A stretch of 64,000 nucleotides of DNA from Mesorhizobium sp. (lineage in GTDB: Bacteria; Pseudomonadota; Alphaproteobacteria; Rhizobiales; Rhizobiaceae), in contig JAPUFC010000077.1 in assembly GCA_027492275.1 (NCBI GenBank), positions 72,098-136,097 of the forward strand, in the 5' to 3' direction. The stretch's first letter is position 1, and each line of letters opens with the position of its first letter. Made by a program: the position numbers and the translations under genes. Shown here piece by piece: positions 48,091 through 57,647 of this stretch. The notes under the pieces were generated by a model. That model was not told where the DNA came from and ran no database searches. It saw only the letters and a program-made list of their open reading frames with translations.

Positions 48091-48893
48091 CGCTGGAAAC
48101 CTTCGTCATCGCCGCGCTGTTCGCCGCCGCCGTGATGGCCCTGGGCATGGCAGGGGCCTTCCTGGTCGAGCGCAGGACCGGAAATTCCGGCTGGATCGAC
48201 GTCGTGTGGACGTTCAGCCTCGGGGCGACCGGGCTGCTCGGCGCGCTGATCCCGTTCGGCGCGGGCGACGGCGAGCGAAAGCTGCTTGTCGCGGCAATGG
48301 CGCTGGCATGGGCGCTCCGGCTCGGTCTGCACATAGCCGGCAGGGCCGGGCGCGTCGGCGACGATCCGCGCTATGCCGAGCTGCGCCGGCAATGGGGCGA
48401 GGCCGAGGGCGACGGGATGTTCCGCATGCTGCAGATGCAGGCGCTGGCCAGCGTGCCTCTGGCGCTGGGCATGATCCTGGCCGCGCACAAGCCGACGCCG
48501 GGACTGGGTATTCAGGATGCCGTCGCGCTGACGGTCTTCGCCATCGGCATCGGCGGCGGCGCGGTGGCCGACCGGCAGTTGCGCGGCTTCATCCGCCGCA
48601 CGGGCGGAAAGGGCGGGGTGTGCCAGGACGGGCTGTGGGCCTGGTCGCGCCACCCGAACTATTTTTTCGAAGTCGTCCTGTGGGCGAGCTGGCCGGTAAT
48701 GGCGATTTCCGCCTTCTATCCGTTCGGCTACGCGGCCTTGCTCGCGCCAGCCTGCATCGCGTGGCTGCTGCTCAAGGTGTCGGGCATCCCGCCGCTGGAG
48801 GATCACATGCTGCGCAAGCATGGCGACGCCTATCGCGCCTACCAGCGGCGCGTCAGCGCCTTCGTTCCCCTGCCGCCCCGGAGCCGGCCATGA
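48087..48893 (+). CDS. DUF1295 (steroid 5-alpha reductase-like) membrane protein
   Basis: Polytopic membrane protein of 268 aa starting at GTG that overlaps the chrR stop. Several TM helices (FVIAALFAAAVMALGMAGAFL, LVAAMALAWALRLGLHIAG) and the C-terminal signature GLWAWSRHPNYFFEVVLWASW ... LEDHMLRKHGDAYRAYQRRV of DUF1295/ICMT-like reductases, with likely NAD(P)H binding there. Found in the RpoE/ChrR regulon with Cfa-type enzymes; a reductive step on an unsaturated or modified fatty acyl chain is inferred. The stop overlaps the methyltransferase ATG by four bases. Confidence 0.9.
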   Translation: MTLETFVIAALFAAAVMALGMAGAFLVERRTGNSGWIDVVWTFSLGATGLLGALIPFGAGDGERKLLVAAMALAWALRLGLHIAGRAGRVGDDPRYAELRRQWGEAEGDGMFRMLQMQALASVPLALGMILAAHKPTPGLGIQDAVALTVFAIGIGGGAVADRQLRGFIRRTGGKGGVCQDGLWAWSRHPNYFFEVVLWASWPVMAISAFYPFGYAALLAPACIAWLLLKVSGIPPLEDHMLRKHGDAYRAYQRRVSAFVPLPPRSRP

Positions 48894-49915
48894 CCTTCGT
48901 CGCCCGCATGACCGAGTTCGGCGAGCGCGCGCCGCTTCCCGACATGCTGACGCGCGGCGCCATCGCCGCCCTGGTCGCGCGCACGGACCGGCGGCTCGGC
49001 GACGGCTCGGCCGCGGTCGATCTGCGTTTCGCCAAGGCGATGGCGGATTTTCCCATCGCGATCAACACGCGCGAGGCCAACGAGCAGCATTACGAGCTAC
49101 CGCCCTCCTTCTTCGGGTATATTCTCGGAGCCCGGCGGAAATATTCCTCCTGCTTCTACGCCGACGCCTCGGCGTCGCTGGACGAAGCCGAGGAGGAGGC
49201 GCTGTCGCGGACCATCGCCAATGCCGCCCTGCGCGACGGCCAGCGCGTCCTGGAGCTCGGCTGCGGCTGGGGATCGCTGGCGATGGCGATGGCGGAGCGC
49301 TTTCCGGGCAGCGAGATCGTCGCCGTCTCAAACGCGCACGCGCAGCGCGCCCACATCAAGGGCAGGGCGGCCGCGCTGGGGCTTCGCAACCTCACGGTCC
49401 TCACCGCCGACATGAACGGGTTCGCGCCGAGCGGCACGTTCGACCGCATCGTTTCGGTGGAGATGTTCGAGCACATGTCCAACTGGCGCGCCCTGCTGGA
49501 AAGGGCGAGGGGCTGGCTGAAGCCGGACGGCCGCCTGTTCATCCACATCTTCACCTATCGCGGAAAGCCCTATCGTTTCGAGACGGGCGACAGGGCCGAC
49601 TGGATCGCCCGGCATTTCTTCACCGGCGGGATCATGCCCAGCCACGGGCTCGCCCACCGCTTTCCCGACCTGTTCGCCGTCGAGGAGGAGTGGCGCTGGA
49701 GCGGCGAGCATTATCGCCGCACGGCCGACGACTGGCTGCGCAATTTCGACCGCAACCGCGACATGATCGATCCCATCCTCGCGGAGGTCTACGGCGGCGA
49801 CGCCAATCTGTGGCGGCGCCGCTGGCGGCTGTTCTTCCTCGCCACGAGCAGCCTGTTCGGTCATCGCGGCGGCGACCGCTGGGGCGTCGGCCACTATCGC
49901 CTGCGGCCCGCCTGA
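48890..49915 (+). CDS. Cfa-type SAM-dependent fatty-acyl-phospholipid methyltransferase
   Basis: Enzyme of 341 aa related to cyclopropane fatty acid synthase, shorter than E. coli Cfa (382 aa). SAM motif VLELGCGWGSLAMAMAERFPG, then FDRIVSVEMFEHMSNWRALLERA and LFIHIFTYRGKPYRFETGDRADWIARHFFTGGIMPS. The family-typical NTREANEQHYELPPSFF precedes it. It may cyclopropanate or C-methylate membrane unsaturated fatty acids; the neighbouring flavoprotein, DUF1365 and DUF1295 favour the latter type of pathway (inference). Last gene of the sigma operon. Confidence 0.9.
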   Translation: MTFVARMTEFGERAPLPDMLTRGAIAALVARTDRRLGDGSAAVDLRFAKAMADFPIAINTREANEQHYELPPSFFGYILGARRKYSSCFYADASASLDEAEEEALSRTIANAALRDGQRVLELGCGWGSLAMAMAERFPGSEIVAVSNAHAQRAHIKGRAAALGLRNLTVLTADMNGFAPSGTFDRIVSVEMFEHMSNWRALLERARGWLKPDGRLFIHIFTYRGKPYRFETGDRADWIARHFFTGGIMPSHGLAHRFPDLFAVEEEWRWSGEHYRRTADDWLRNFDRNRDMIDPILAEVYGGDANLWRRRWRLFFLATSSLFGHRGGDRWGVGHYRLRPA

Positions 49916-49993
49916 ACGTGCCTCACGGGGGAACGGATCGCGGCGCGGCGACTTAACCTTTCCGATTCGATGCCCGGACGATATCCTCCCGCC

Positions 49994-50314
49994 ATGAGAC
50001 TGGTTCTGCGATCGTTGTTCTGTCTTCCGCTGCTGGCCGCGGCCGGCTGTGCGTCCTTCGCAGGCGGTGGCGGTTCCAAGGATTACCGTGCGATGTCCTG
50101 CGCGGAGCTCAACCAATCCATGGCCGAGGCCTCGGTGGCGCTGAGCGGCGTCGCCAGTCGCCGCGCGCAGTCGCAGAACCAGCAGCTCAGCCGCTGGGTC
50201 GTCGGCGGCGAGCAGGTCAAGTCGGTGCTGAACGAGCGCCGCGCGGCCGAGATCGACAGGCTGCGCGCGGACGAACAGGCCATAGAGCAGGCGCGCCGCG
50301 CGCAAGGCTGCTGA
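49994..50314 (+). CDS. Small hypothetical lipoprotein
   Basis: Protein of 106 aa with a lipoprotein signal (LRSLFCLPLLAAAGCAS, lipobox AAGC). The mature part starts glycine-rich and has the segment YRAMSCAELNQSMAEASVAL, then a coiled-coil-like helix RRAAEIDRLRADEQAIEQARR ending in Cys. It resembles widespread short rhizobial envelope lipoproteins; function unknown. ATG 49994 is used; an ATG at 49970 would push the signal inward. Its own transcription unit is likely, 78 bases past the methyltransferase gene. Confidence 0.75.
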   Translation: MRLVLRSLFCLPLLAAAGCASFAGGGGSKDYRAMSCAELNQSMAEASVALSGVASRRAQSQNQQLSRWVVGGEQVKSVLNERRAAEIDRLRADEQAIEQARRAQGC

Positions 50315-50417
50315 GCGTTTCCAACCGCGCCGGCCCCAAACCCTCTTCCCCGGCCGGTTGGCCGCCCTACTTGCCGTGGATACGGGCGGGTCCTGTCCCT
50401 TTCGGAGGAGATCATCC

Positions 50418-50753
50418 ATGGAACGCAGACACTTCCTTCTCGGCCTGTTCGGCCTTGCCGGCGCGGCGGCGGTGACCGGCGTGCTCGGCCCGCAGCCCGT
50501 CGAGGCGGCGATGCCGAGGCCGGGCAAGGGCATCCTCGACGAGATCGACGGCGACGTCGCCGGGCTGGAGCAGCCGGACTCCGTCGACGACGGCGCGGTC
50601 GAGCTCGCCAATCACCGGCCCGGCCATCGCCGGCCTCCCCGTCGCCGCCGCAGGCGCCGCGTGTGGCGGCGTGTGTGCAGCCGCGTCCGGCACCAGGGCC
50701 GCTGGGTGCGGCGCTGCTACCGCCGGCGGGTCTGGGTCTCGGTCTGGATATAG
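50418..50753 (+). CDS. Hypothetical secreted protein with Arg-rich C-terminus
   Basis: Unrecognised protein of 111 aa. The N-terminus is a Tat-like signal (ERRHFLLGLFGLAGAAAVTG). After a short acidic middle (ILDEIDGDVAGLEQPDSVDDG) the C-terminus is extremely arginine- and tryptophan-rich ([15 protein letters not shown]...RRVWVSVWI). Such tails are seen in small rhizobial secreted proteins of unknown role. GGAGGAG sits at SD distance from ATG 50418. Followed by a GC-rich stretch with a repeated GGGGCCGGCC and no clear gene until 50939. Confidence 0.7.
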   Translation: MERRHFLLGLFGLAGAAAVTGVLGPQPVEAAMPRPGKGILDEIDGDVAGLEQPDSVDDGAVELANHRPGHRRPPRRRRRRRVWRRVCSRVRHQGRWVRRCYRRRVWVSVWI

Positions 50754-50938
50754 CCGATCGGGGGCCGGCCTTTCCCACAGGGGCCGGCCTCCGGACCGCG
50801 CCATCGGCTCTCTTCGGCCGCCTGTCACGCACCGTCACCCCGCGACCGAGACGGTGCGAACGCTTTGGGCTTGCCCGCCGCGCCAGGATTCGTAGGAATG
50901 TCGGCATTCGAATTCGCTGATTTGCCTGGAGCCCTGAG

Positions 50939-52066
<1,128 letters not shown>

Positions 52067-52067
52067 G

Positions 52068-52085
52068 GTGGCCGGCCCCGGCCAC
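52068..52085. terminator. GC-rich hairpin after the formaldehyde dehydrogenase gene
   Basis: GTGGCCGG/CCGGCCAC with a minimal CC loop, directly after the stop codon, without a T-run. Possible weak or Rho-dependent end of the transcript. Confidence 0.4.
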
Positions 52086-52262
52086 GGGCGCGCGGTGGCC
52101 GAAGTCGGAGACGTGGGCGCCGTCGCAACGGAGGGGGACCGCATGAATCGACAGCATTTCATCCTGGGCGGCCATTGTGTCGCCGCCATCATTGCCGAGA
52201 GGGCAGGTCCGCACTGACGAGCGGCGGGAGCCGGGCCGTGTCCCGCGCGGTGGGGCGGTATC

Positions 52263-52943
52263 ATGTCGGACGTCACGAGCATGCCGGCGCGGCCCATGGC
52301 GGCCCAAAAACGCCTCCTGTCCCGTCTCGCCGGAGCCGCCCTGCTCGGCTTCGCGCGAGCCGTCACGGCCGTTCGCGGCAGATGGGAAGGCGCGGAGCCG
52401 GTCGACCGGCCGCGGGTCTATTTCGCCAACCATGTCAGCCACGGCGATTTCGTGCTGATCTGGGCGGTGCTGCCGCCGCGTCTGCGCCGGAAGATGCGGC
52501 CGGTCGCCGGCGCCGACTATTGGCTGAAGTCCCCGCTCCGCCGCTTCATCGGCCGCGACGTCTTCAACGCGGTGCTCATCGAGCGCGACCGGGAGGTTCG
52601 CACCGTCGATCCGGTCGGGCAGATGGCGGACGCCATCGACGGCGGCGCCTCGCTGATCGTCTTTCCGGAAGGAACGCGCAACGTCACGGATGCGGCGCTC
52701 CTGCCGTTCAGGAGCGGCCTCTACCACCTTGCGCGAATGCGGCCGGGCGTCGAGCTCGTGCCGACCTGGATCGACAATCTCAACCGGGTGATGCCCAAGG
52801 GCGAGTTCCTGCCCGTTCCGCTGATCTGCACCGTCACCTTCGGCGCGCCGCTCCGTCTTGAACCGGAAGAGGCCAAGCAGGCTTTTCTCGACCGTGCGCG
52901 GGCCGCGCTGCTGGCGTACGCTCCGAAGGAGAATTCGCGATGA
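52263..52943 (+). CDS. 1-acyl-sn-glycerol-3-phosphate acyltransferase-like protein (PlsC family)
   Basis: Membrane-associated acyltransferase of 226 aa. Catalytic HX4D is in YFANHVSHGDFVLIW (His and Asp of HVSHGD) and the acceptor-binding motif is LIVFPEGTRN. It is shorter and different from a standard PlsC; with the following CdsA and CDP-alcohol phosphatidyltransferase it forms a complete second phosphatidic acid to phospholipid set. The cdsA start overlaps its stop by four bases (ATGA). ATG 52263 is used; ATG 52281 or 52296 could serve. Confidence 0.9.
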   Translation: MSDVTSMPARPMAAQKRLLSRLAGAALLGFARAVTAVRGRWEGAEPVDRPRVYFANHVSHGDFVLIWAVLPPRLRRKMRPVAGADYWLKSPLRRFIGRDVFNAVLIERDREVRTVDPVGQMADAIDGGASLIVFPEGTRNVTDAALLPFRSGLYHLARMRPGVELVPTWIDNLNRVMPKGEFLPVPLICTVTFGAPLRLEPEEAKQAFLDRARAALLAYAPKENSR

Positions 52944-53887
52944 CGATGCCGCACCCCGACCTGATCTGGGTCCTGGGCGGGCTCTTCGCCGTCCTCGCGC
53001 TGGCGTCCGTCGTCGGCTTCACGCTGGCGCGGCGGGTCGCCGGCGCCCCGAACGCCGTCGTCGACAATCTCAACGACCGCATCCGGGCGTGGTGGGTGAT
53101 GGTCATCCTGATGGGGCTGGCGCTCATCGGCGGCAGGGTGGGCGTGACGCTGCTCTTCGCCCTGTGCTCCTTCGCGGCGCTGCGCGAGTTCATCACATTG
53201 ACCGACACGCGCCGCGCCGACCACACGGCGCTGGCGGCGGCCTTCTTCGTCGTCCTGCCGGTCCAGTATTATCTGATCTGGACCGACTGGTACGGGCTCT
53301 ACGCGATCTTCATCCCGGTCTATGCCTTCCTGCTGATGCCGATCGTCGCGGCGCTGCGCGGCGACACGGACCGCTTCCTGGTTCGGGTCGCAGAGGTGCA
53401 GTGGGCGCTGATGATCTCGGTCTTCTGCATCTCGCACGTGCCGGCGCTGCTCAGCCTCGACATTCCCGGCTATGGCGATCGCAACGTCCTGCTGATCGCC
53501 TTCCTCGTCATCGTCGTGCAGCTCAGCGACGTGCTGCAATATGTCTGCGGCAAGCTGTTCGGCCGCACGAAGATCGCGCCGAAGCTGTCGCCGTCCAAAA
53601 CGGTCGAAGGGTTTCTAGGCGGTGCCGCGAGCGCGACGGCCATCGGTGCGGCTTTGTCCTGGATGACGCCGTTCACGCCGCTTCAGGCCGCGCTGCTGTC
53701 CTTGGTCATCGTGCTGATGGGCTTCTTCGGCGGCCTCGTCATGTCGGCGATCAAGCGCGATCGCGGCGTGAAGGACTGGGGGCATCTGATCGCCGGCCAT
53801 GGCGGCTTCCTCGATCGGCTCGACTCGGTGGTGTTCGCCGCACCGATCTTCTTCCACCTCACACGCTTCTGGTGGTCGGCGACATGA
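52940..53887 (+). CDS. CdsA-family phosphatidate cytidylyltransferase (paralogue)
   Basis: Integral membrane enzyme of 315 aa making CDP-diacylglycerol. The CDP-diglyceride synthase signature is present in SAIKRDRGVKDWGHLIAGHGGFLDRLDS, with the upstream SPSKTVEGFLGG. About eight TM helices. The gene is not in the frr-cdsA-dxr operon expected for the housekeeping copy, so it is a paralogue. Coupled by ATGA to the PlsC gene before and to a 24-codon micro-ORF after. Also resembles E. coli YnbB in context (inference). Confidence 0.93.
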   Translation: MTMPHPDLIWVLGGLFAVLALASVVGFTLARRVAGAPNAVVDNLNDRIRAWWVMVILMGLALIGGRVGVTLLFALCSFAALREFITLTDTRRADHTALAAAFFVVLPVQYYLIWTDWYGLYAIFIPVYAFLLMPIVAALRGDTDRFLVRVAEVQWALMISVFCISHVPALLSLDIPGYGDRNVLLIAFLVIVVQLSDVLQYVCGKLFGRTKIAPKLSPSKTVEGFLGGAASATAIGAALSWMTPFTPLQAALLSLVIVLMGFFGGLVMSAIKRDRGVKDWGHLIAGHGGFLDRLDSVVFAAPIFFHLTRFWWSAT

Positions 53888-53958
53888 GCGGGATTTTCGT
53901 CAGGATCGCGCGTCACGGCTATTCGGCGCTCCGGAACGCCGGAAAGGATCATCCATGA
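53884..53958 (+). CDS. Candidate 24-residue micro-ORF bridging cdsA and the CDP-alcohol transferase
   Basis: Reads MSGIFVRIARHGYSALRNAG... with stop TGA at 53956-53958. Its start overlaps the cdsA stop (ATGA, 53884-53887) and its stop overlaps the next start (ATGA, 53955-53958), so it could chain-couple translation of the three genes. The peptide is basic and amphipathic-looking. It may be a real small protein or just a coupling leader; coding evidence is minimal. Confidence 0.35.
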   Translation: MSGIFVRIARHGYSALRNAGKDHP

Positions 53959-54641
53959 CCAGACCGACGCCGTCCGGCCAAGAAGGCCAAACCGCTTCGG
54001 ACCGCAGGCCGTTGGCCAGCCGCGACACGGGCTGGGCGCGGGCGGCGGCGCGTTTCCTCTCGGCAGCCGCGATCTCGCCGAACCAGATCTCGATGGCGAG
54101 CATGGCGATGGCCGCCTGCGCCGGCACTGCGCTCTGGCTGGCAGGCTCCAGCGGGTTCACGGCGCGGGGCCTGCTGCTGGCGGCGGCCGCCATCTTCTGC
54201 CAGCTCCGCCTGCTGTGCAACCTGTTCGACGGCATGGTGGCCATCGAAGGCGGAAAGCAGTCGCCGGACGGCCCGTTCTGGAACGAGTTTCCCGACCGCA
54301 TCGCCGACATGCTCATCTTCGTCGGCGCGGGCTACGGCGTCGGCCTGCCGGCGCTCGGCTGGGCCGCCGCCAGCCTCGCAGTGCTGACCGCCTATACGCG
54401 CGAGCTCGGCCGCAATTGCGGACTGCCGGCGGACTTTTCCGGGCCGATGGCGAAACAGCATCGGATGGCCCTGATAACCCTTGCCGCGCTTCTGTCGCTG
54501 TCGGAGCCGCTGTGGGATGGCCGCAACGTCATTCTCGGTCTCGCGCTCTGGGCGATCGCGATCGGCGCGGCCCTGACGACGCTGCGCCGGGCTTCGCGCA
54601 TCGTCAGGGCGCTGCGCGGCCCGGCAGGCGCGATGGAATGA
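53955..54641 (+). CDS. CDP-alcohol phosphatidyltransferase family protein with altered motif
   Basis: Membrane enzyme of 228 aa, about six TM helices, that would transfer a phosphatidyl group from CDP-DAG to an alcohol. The canonical D-x2-DG-x2-AR-x8-G-x3-D-x3-D appears as N89..D92-G93..A96-I97, then G106, N110 and D114 (CNLFDGMVAIEGG ... DGPFWNEFPDRIAD). So the first Asp, the Arg and the third Asp are replaced while others are kept. It follows the PlsC/CdsA pair, as in the E. coli ynb cluster. Activity, and the acceptor, are uncertain. Confidence 0.85.
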   Translation: MTRPTPSGQEGQTASDRRPLASRDTGWARAAARFLSAAAISPNQISMASMAMAACAGTALWLAGSSGFTARGLLLAAAAIFCQLRLLCNLFDGMVAIEGGKQSPDGPFWNEFPDRIADMLIFVGAGYGVGLPALGWAAASLAVLTAYTRELGRNCGLPADFSGPMAKQHRMALITLAALLSLSEPLWDGRNVILGLALWAIAIGAALTTLRRASRIVRALRGPAGAME

Positions 54642-54697
54642 GGATGGCCGCCTGGACGAAGCTGCCAGGCTGAAACTTTGACCGCCAGGAGGTGAAC

Positions 54698-55048
54698 ATG
54701 GCCGTGAACCGCGTCGTCGCGAACATCGCGACGGAAAAGATGGATGCCGCCAGGTCCTTCTACGGCGACGTGCTCGGCATGACGATCGGGATGGATCACG
54801 GTTGGATCGTCACTTTCGTCGGGTCGGGGCAGGCAAGCCCCCAGGTCAGCTTCGCGGTGGAGGGCGGGTCGGGCACCCCGGTGCCGGACCTGTCGATCGA
54901 GGTCGACGACCTCGACGCCGTTCATTCGCGGATCACCGATGCCGGGTATCCCGTGGAATACGGCCCGGTGACGGAGCCTTGGGGCGTCAGACGCTTCTTC
55001 GCGCGTGATCCTTTCGGCAAGCTGATCAACATCCTCTGCCACATCTGA
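54698..55048 (+). CDS. VOC (glyoxalase/bleomycin resistance) family protein
   Basis: Small protein of 116 aa. VOC fold: RVVANIATEKMDAARSFYGDVLGM, then SIEVDDLDAVHSRITDAG and VTEPWGVRRFFARDPFGKLINIL. The metal-binding Glu typical of the second half is replaced by other residues near the end, so it may not be a classic metalloenzyme. AGGAGG sits just before ATG 54698; a GTG at 54692 lies inside the SD. Single gene; substrate unknown. Confidence 0.85.
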   Translation: MAVNRVVANIATEKMDAARSFYGDVLGMTIGMDHGWIVTFVGSGQASPQVSFAVEGGSGTPVPDLSIEVDDLDAVHSRITDAGYPVEYGPVTEPWGVRRFFARDPFGKLINILCHI

Positions 55049-55207
55049 CACAAGCGTCGTCCGCGGCGGCCTGTCCTGTGCATCTTGCCGAGGCCGTCGC
55101 GATCAGTCTGGCGGATCGATCGTGCTCGGTATACGGTGCGGCCGCGAGTATAGGGCTGCTCACTTTGGGGTGACGCAGGCTGCGAATGGCACATTGACGG
55201 GGGAGTT

Positions 55208-55861
55208 TTGAAGAAAGCAAGTAGAGCTAAAGGATCAATGGCGAAAGAGGCTCAGTCAAGCCGTGATATTATCCTGAAGGCGGCAATCGAGGAGTTTGCC
55301 GAGTTTGGGTTGTCGGGTGACCTTATTGACAGGATCGCGAAGCGTACCAAGCTTAACAAGCAGGAGATCTACTATTATTTCGAAAGCAAGGAGGCTCTGT
55401 TTGCCGCGGCGTTCGACTATGGGTACACGCAGTTCAAGATCGAGCCTCCGGATTGGGACAAATCCCCTTCGCCCGTGGACGCGCTGCGTGATTTCGTCCA
55501 CGCGGCATCTTACGCCGTTCAGACGCACAAGGCTCACGCAGCGCTGATCATCGAAGAAAACAGAAGCGGCGGCCGGCACATCGACTCGTCTTTCCGGCAT
55601 ACGATCCGGTCGACAAGTTCCTAGCTTGTGGAGATCGTCAGAGAAATTCTGGAAAGGGGTCAGGAAGATGGTGTGTTCACCAGGAACTATACACCGGAAA
55701 ACCTTTATCTCGACGTCATGAGCATATCGTTTTTCGTGTACGAACACCGGTTCACCGTGACGGAAACGATCCAGAAGGACCTGACCGATCCAGCCTGGCT
55801 CGATCAGCGTTGCGCGCACATTCAGCGGATGGTCCTCGCCGCGCTCCAGGGAAACATCTGA
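55208..55861 (+). pseudogene. TetR-family regulator interrupted by an in-frame amber stop
   Basis: One frame runs from a TTG at 55208 (or ATG 55238) through a TetR helix-turn-helix (IILKAAIEEFAEFGLSGDLIDRIAKRTKLNKQEIYYYF) to a TAG at 55622-55624. It then continues in the same frame with LVEIVREILERGQEDGVF ... HIQRMVLAALQ to TGA 55859. The two pieces together give about 217 residues, the usual TetR length, so a single nonsense mutation is the simplest explanation. The gene is visibly less GC-rich than its neighbours, suggesting acquisition. The N-terminal 138 residues could still bind DNA but lack the full ligand domain. Confidence 0.85.
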
Positions 55862-55978
55862 TATTTTGCCGTCGATCTTCATCAGCAATAGCCATCTCAC
55901 TCTCTCTTGTTGCCCTCCCCCTGCCACGGCGCGTGCGGGGCGCAAGTCGCGAAAAATTCGGGAGTTTCTAGGACGGCG

Positions 55979-56236
55979 TCAGGCCCGAGGCCTACCGAGA
56001 CGGTCGAAGATGGCGAGTTGCTGCTGCTGAAGCGCCTTGATGTCCCGCAAGTGCTTCACGATGGCTCCAAAGCAGTAGAGCATCGCGCCGGACAGGATCA
56101 GGCTCCCGCCGATGATGACGGCGTAGAGCGCAGCGAATGGCCCTGCCGTTTGGCCTGAAGTCGCCACGGTCAGTACGAAAAACAACAAGCCGATTGCCGC
56201 AGTGATCCCGCCCATCCACATGACGATGACGTGCAT
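55979..56236 (-). CDS. Hypothetical membrane protein (two TM helices)
   Basis: Protein of 85 aa: [24 protein letters not shown] and [25 protein letters not shown] are clear membrane helices, followed by a cytoplasmic tail [21 protein letters not shown] with coiled-coil character. Not recognised. ATG 56236 is used since the upstream frame has no coherent protein. The tRNA-Arg lies 143 bases upstream on the same strand. Confidence 0.65.
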   Translation of the reverse strand: MHVIVMWMGGITAAIGLLFFVLTVATSGQTAGPFAALYAVIIGGSLILSGAMLYCFGAIVKHLRDIKALQQQQLAIFDRLGRPRA

Positions 56237-56378
56237 GTCAGTCCCCCCTATCCCGCGACCAGCGTCGCGCAGGGCAGGGGCACACGCAAGCGCCGTGAAC
56301 AAGCCGATCAGCGTGACACTGTGGTGACACCAAGGACTATCGAAGTCCGCCAGATAGTTCTGAAAGCCTTGCGCCGTA

Positions 56379-56455
<77 letters not shown>

Positions 56456-56572
56456 TCGATCCGCCTGGGGCGGATCGTCGGGCGGGGCCCGACAACGGCT
56501 TCATAGACGATGGGCGTCGCCACTTCAACGGCGAAGTCGGTTCGCATCGGCCGCGTCGCGCGCGGCACGCGC

Positions 56573-57475
56573 TCAGCCGGCGGAAAACGCGGTGCTGCCG
56601 GCCGCGGCCAGCGGCAGGTAGCGGCGCACGAGGTCCTCGACATGCGCGTTGCGCTGGCGTGCGCTGTCGGCGCCCATCACGACGACGATCAGGCTGCGCC
56701 CGCCCGTCCTGACCGAGGTGACGATGTTGTAGCCGGACGCCCGGATGTAGCCGGTCTTGATGCCGTCGACGCCATCGACCCGGCCGAGCAGGTCGTTGTG
56801 GCCGCGCACCATGCGGCCGCGGAAGGTGAACTGCCGGGCCGAGAAATAGACGAAATGCTGGGGAAAGCGCTGGCGCAGCGCAAGCCCGAGCAGCGCCATG
56901 TCGCGCGCCGTGGTGCGCTGGTCGGGGTCGGGCAGCCCCGAGGCGTTGCGGAAGGTGGTTGCAGTCATGCCGAGCTGGCGCGCCCGCGCCGTCATCAGCG
57001 ACGCGAAGGCAGGCTCGCTGCCGCCCAGGAACTCGCCCACCGCCGACGCCACGTCGTTGGCCGACTTCACGCACAGCGCGTTGATGGCCGATTCCACGTC
57101 GATCGCGTCGCCGGGCCGGAAGCCGATCTTGGTGGGCGGCATGCGCGCGGCCGCCGCCGAGACGGGGATCGGCGTCGACGTGGTGACGCGTCCGCTCTCC
57201 ATCGCCTCGAAGAGCATGAACAGCGTCATCATCTTGGTGAGCGAGGCGGGATAGCGCGGGGCCGCGCCGTTCTGGTCAAGGAGGACCTTGCCGTTGGAGG
57301 CGTCGATCACCAGCGCCGAATAGCGCCCCGGCGTCGTGGAAGGGATGGTCATCGCCTCCTCGGGCGAGGTCGTCGCGCAGCCGGAAAGCAGCGCCCCCGC
57401 CAGCATCAGCAGTACAGCGCGGCGGGGCACGGGACCGGCCGGCACGGCGGAGGAGGCGGGTATCGAATCGGTCAT
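56573..57475 (-). CDS. D-alanyl-D-alanine carboxypeptidase (peptidase S11), lipoprotein
   Basis: Periplasmic penicillin-binding protein of 300 aa that trims peptidoglycan pentapeptides. N-terminus RRAVLLMLAGALLSGCATT is a lipoprotein signal. Active-site motifs: SxxK in RYPASLTKMMTLF, SxN in VKSANDVASAV, and KTG in GIKTGYIRASGYN. No C-terminal PBP5 membrane anchor; the lipid moiety would tether it. Monocistronic, downstream of a divergent diguanylate cyclase gene. Confidence 0.94.
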   Translation of the reverse strand: MTDSIPASSAVPAGPVPRRAVLLMLAGALLSGCATTSPEEAMTIPSTTPGRYSALVIDASNGKVLLDQNGAAPRYPASLTKMMTLFMLFEAMESGRVTTSTPIPVSAAAARMPPTKIGFRPGDAIDVESAINALCVKSANDVASAVGEFLGGSEPAFASLMTARARQLGMTATTFRNASGLPDPDQRTTARDMALLGLALRQRFPQHFVYFSARQFTFRGRMVRGHNDLLGRVDGVDGIKTGYIRASGYNIVTSVRTGGRSLIVVVMGADSARQRNAHVEDLVRRYLPLAAAGSTAFSAG

Positions 57476-57647
57476 GCTGCAAAGTTTTCAGGGTCGTTCC
57501 AGGGCCTTAGCCTATTCCGTCGCCGCGTGCCATCGTCTGCCGGCAACACCGGCCGCGCCATCGCCGGTTAATCCTATGGCAAGCATTGCGGCCTAACGTG
57601 ACGCAAGGACAGCCGCGCCAAGGCGCGTGCAATTGCGGGCAGGGGTG

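Noticed and set aside
50754..50938. Repeated GGGGCCGGCC pair as a terminator or regulatory element
   Set aside because: The self-complementary block occurs twice but is in GC-rich DNA with no T-run; significance cannot be supported.
52143..52217. 24-codon frame MNRQHFILGG... with a GGAGGGGG sequence before it
   Set aside because: Short, isolated after the dehydrogenase hairpin, with no coupling or recognisable signal; the good SD alone is not enough. Kept only as a note.
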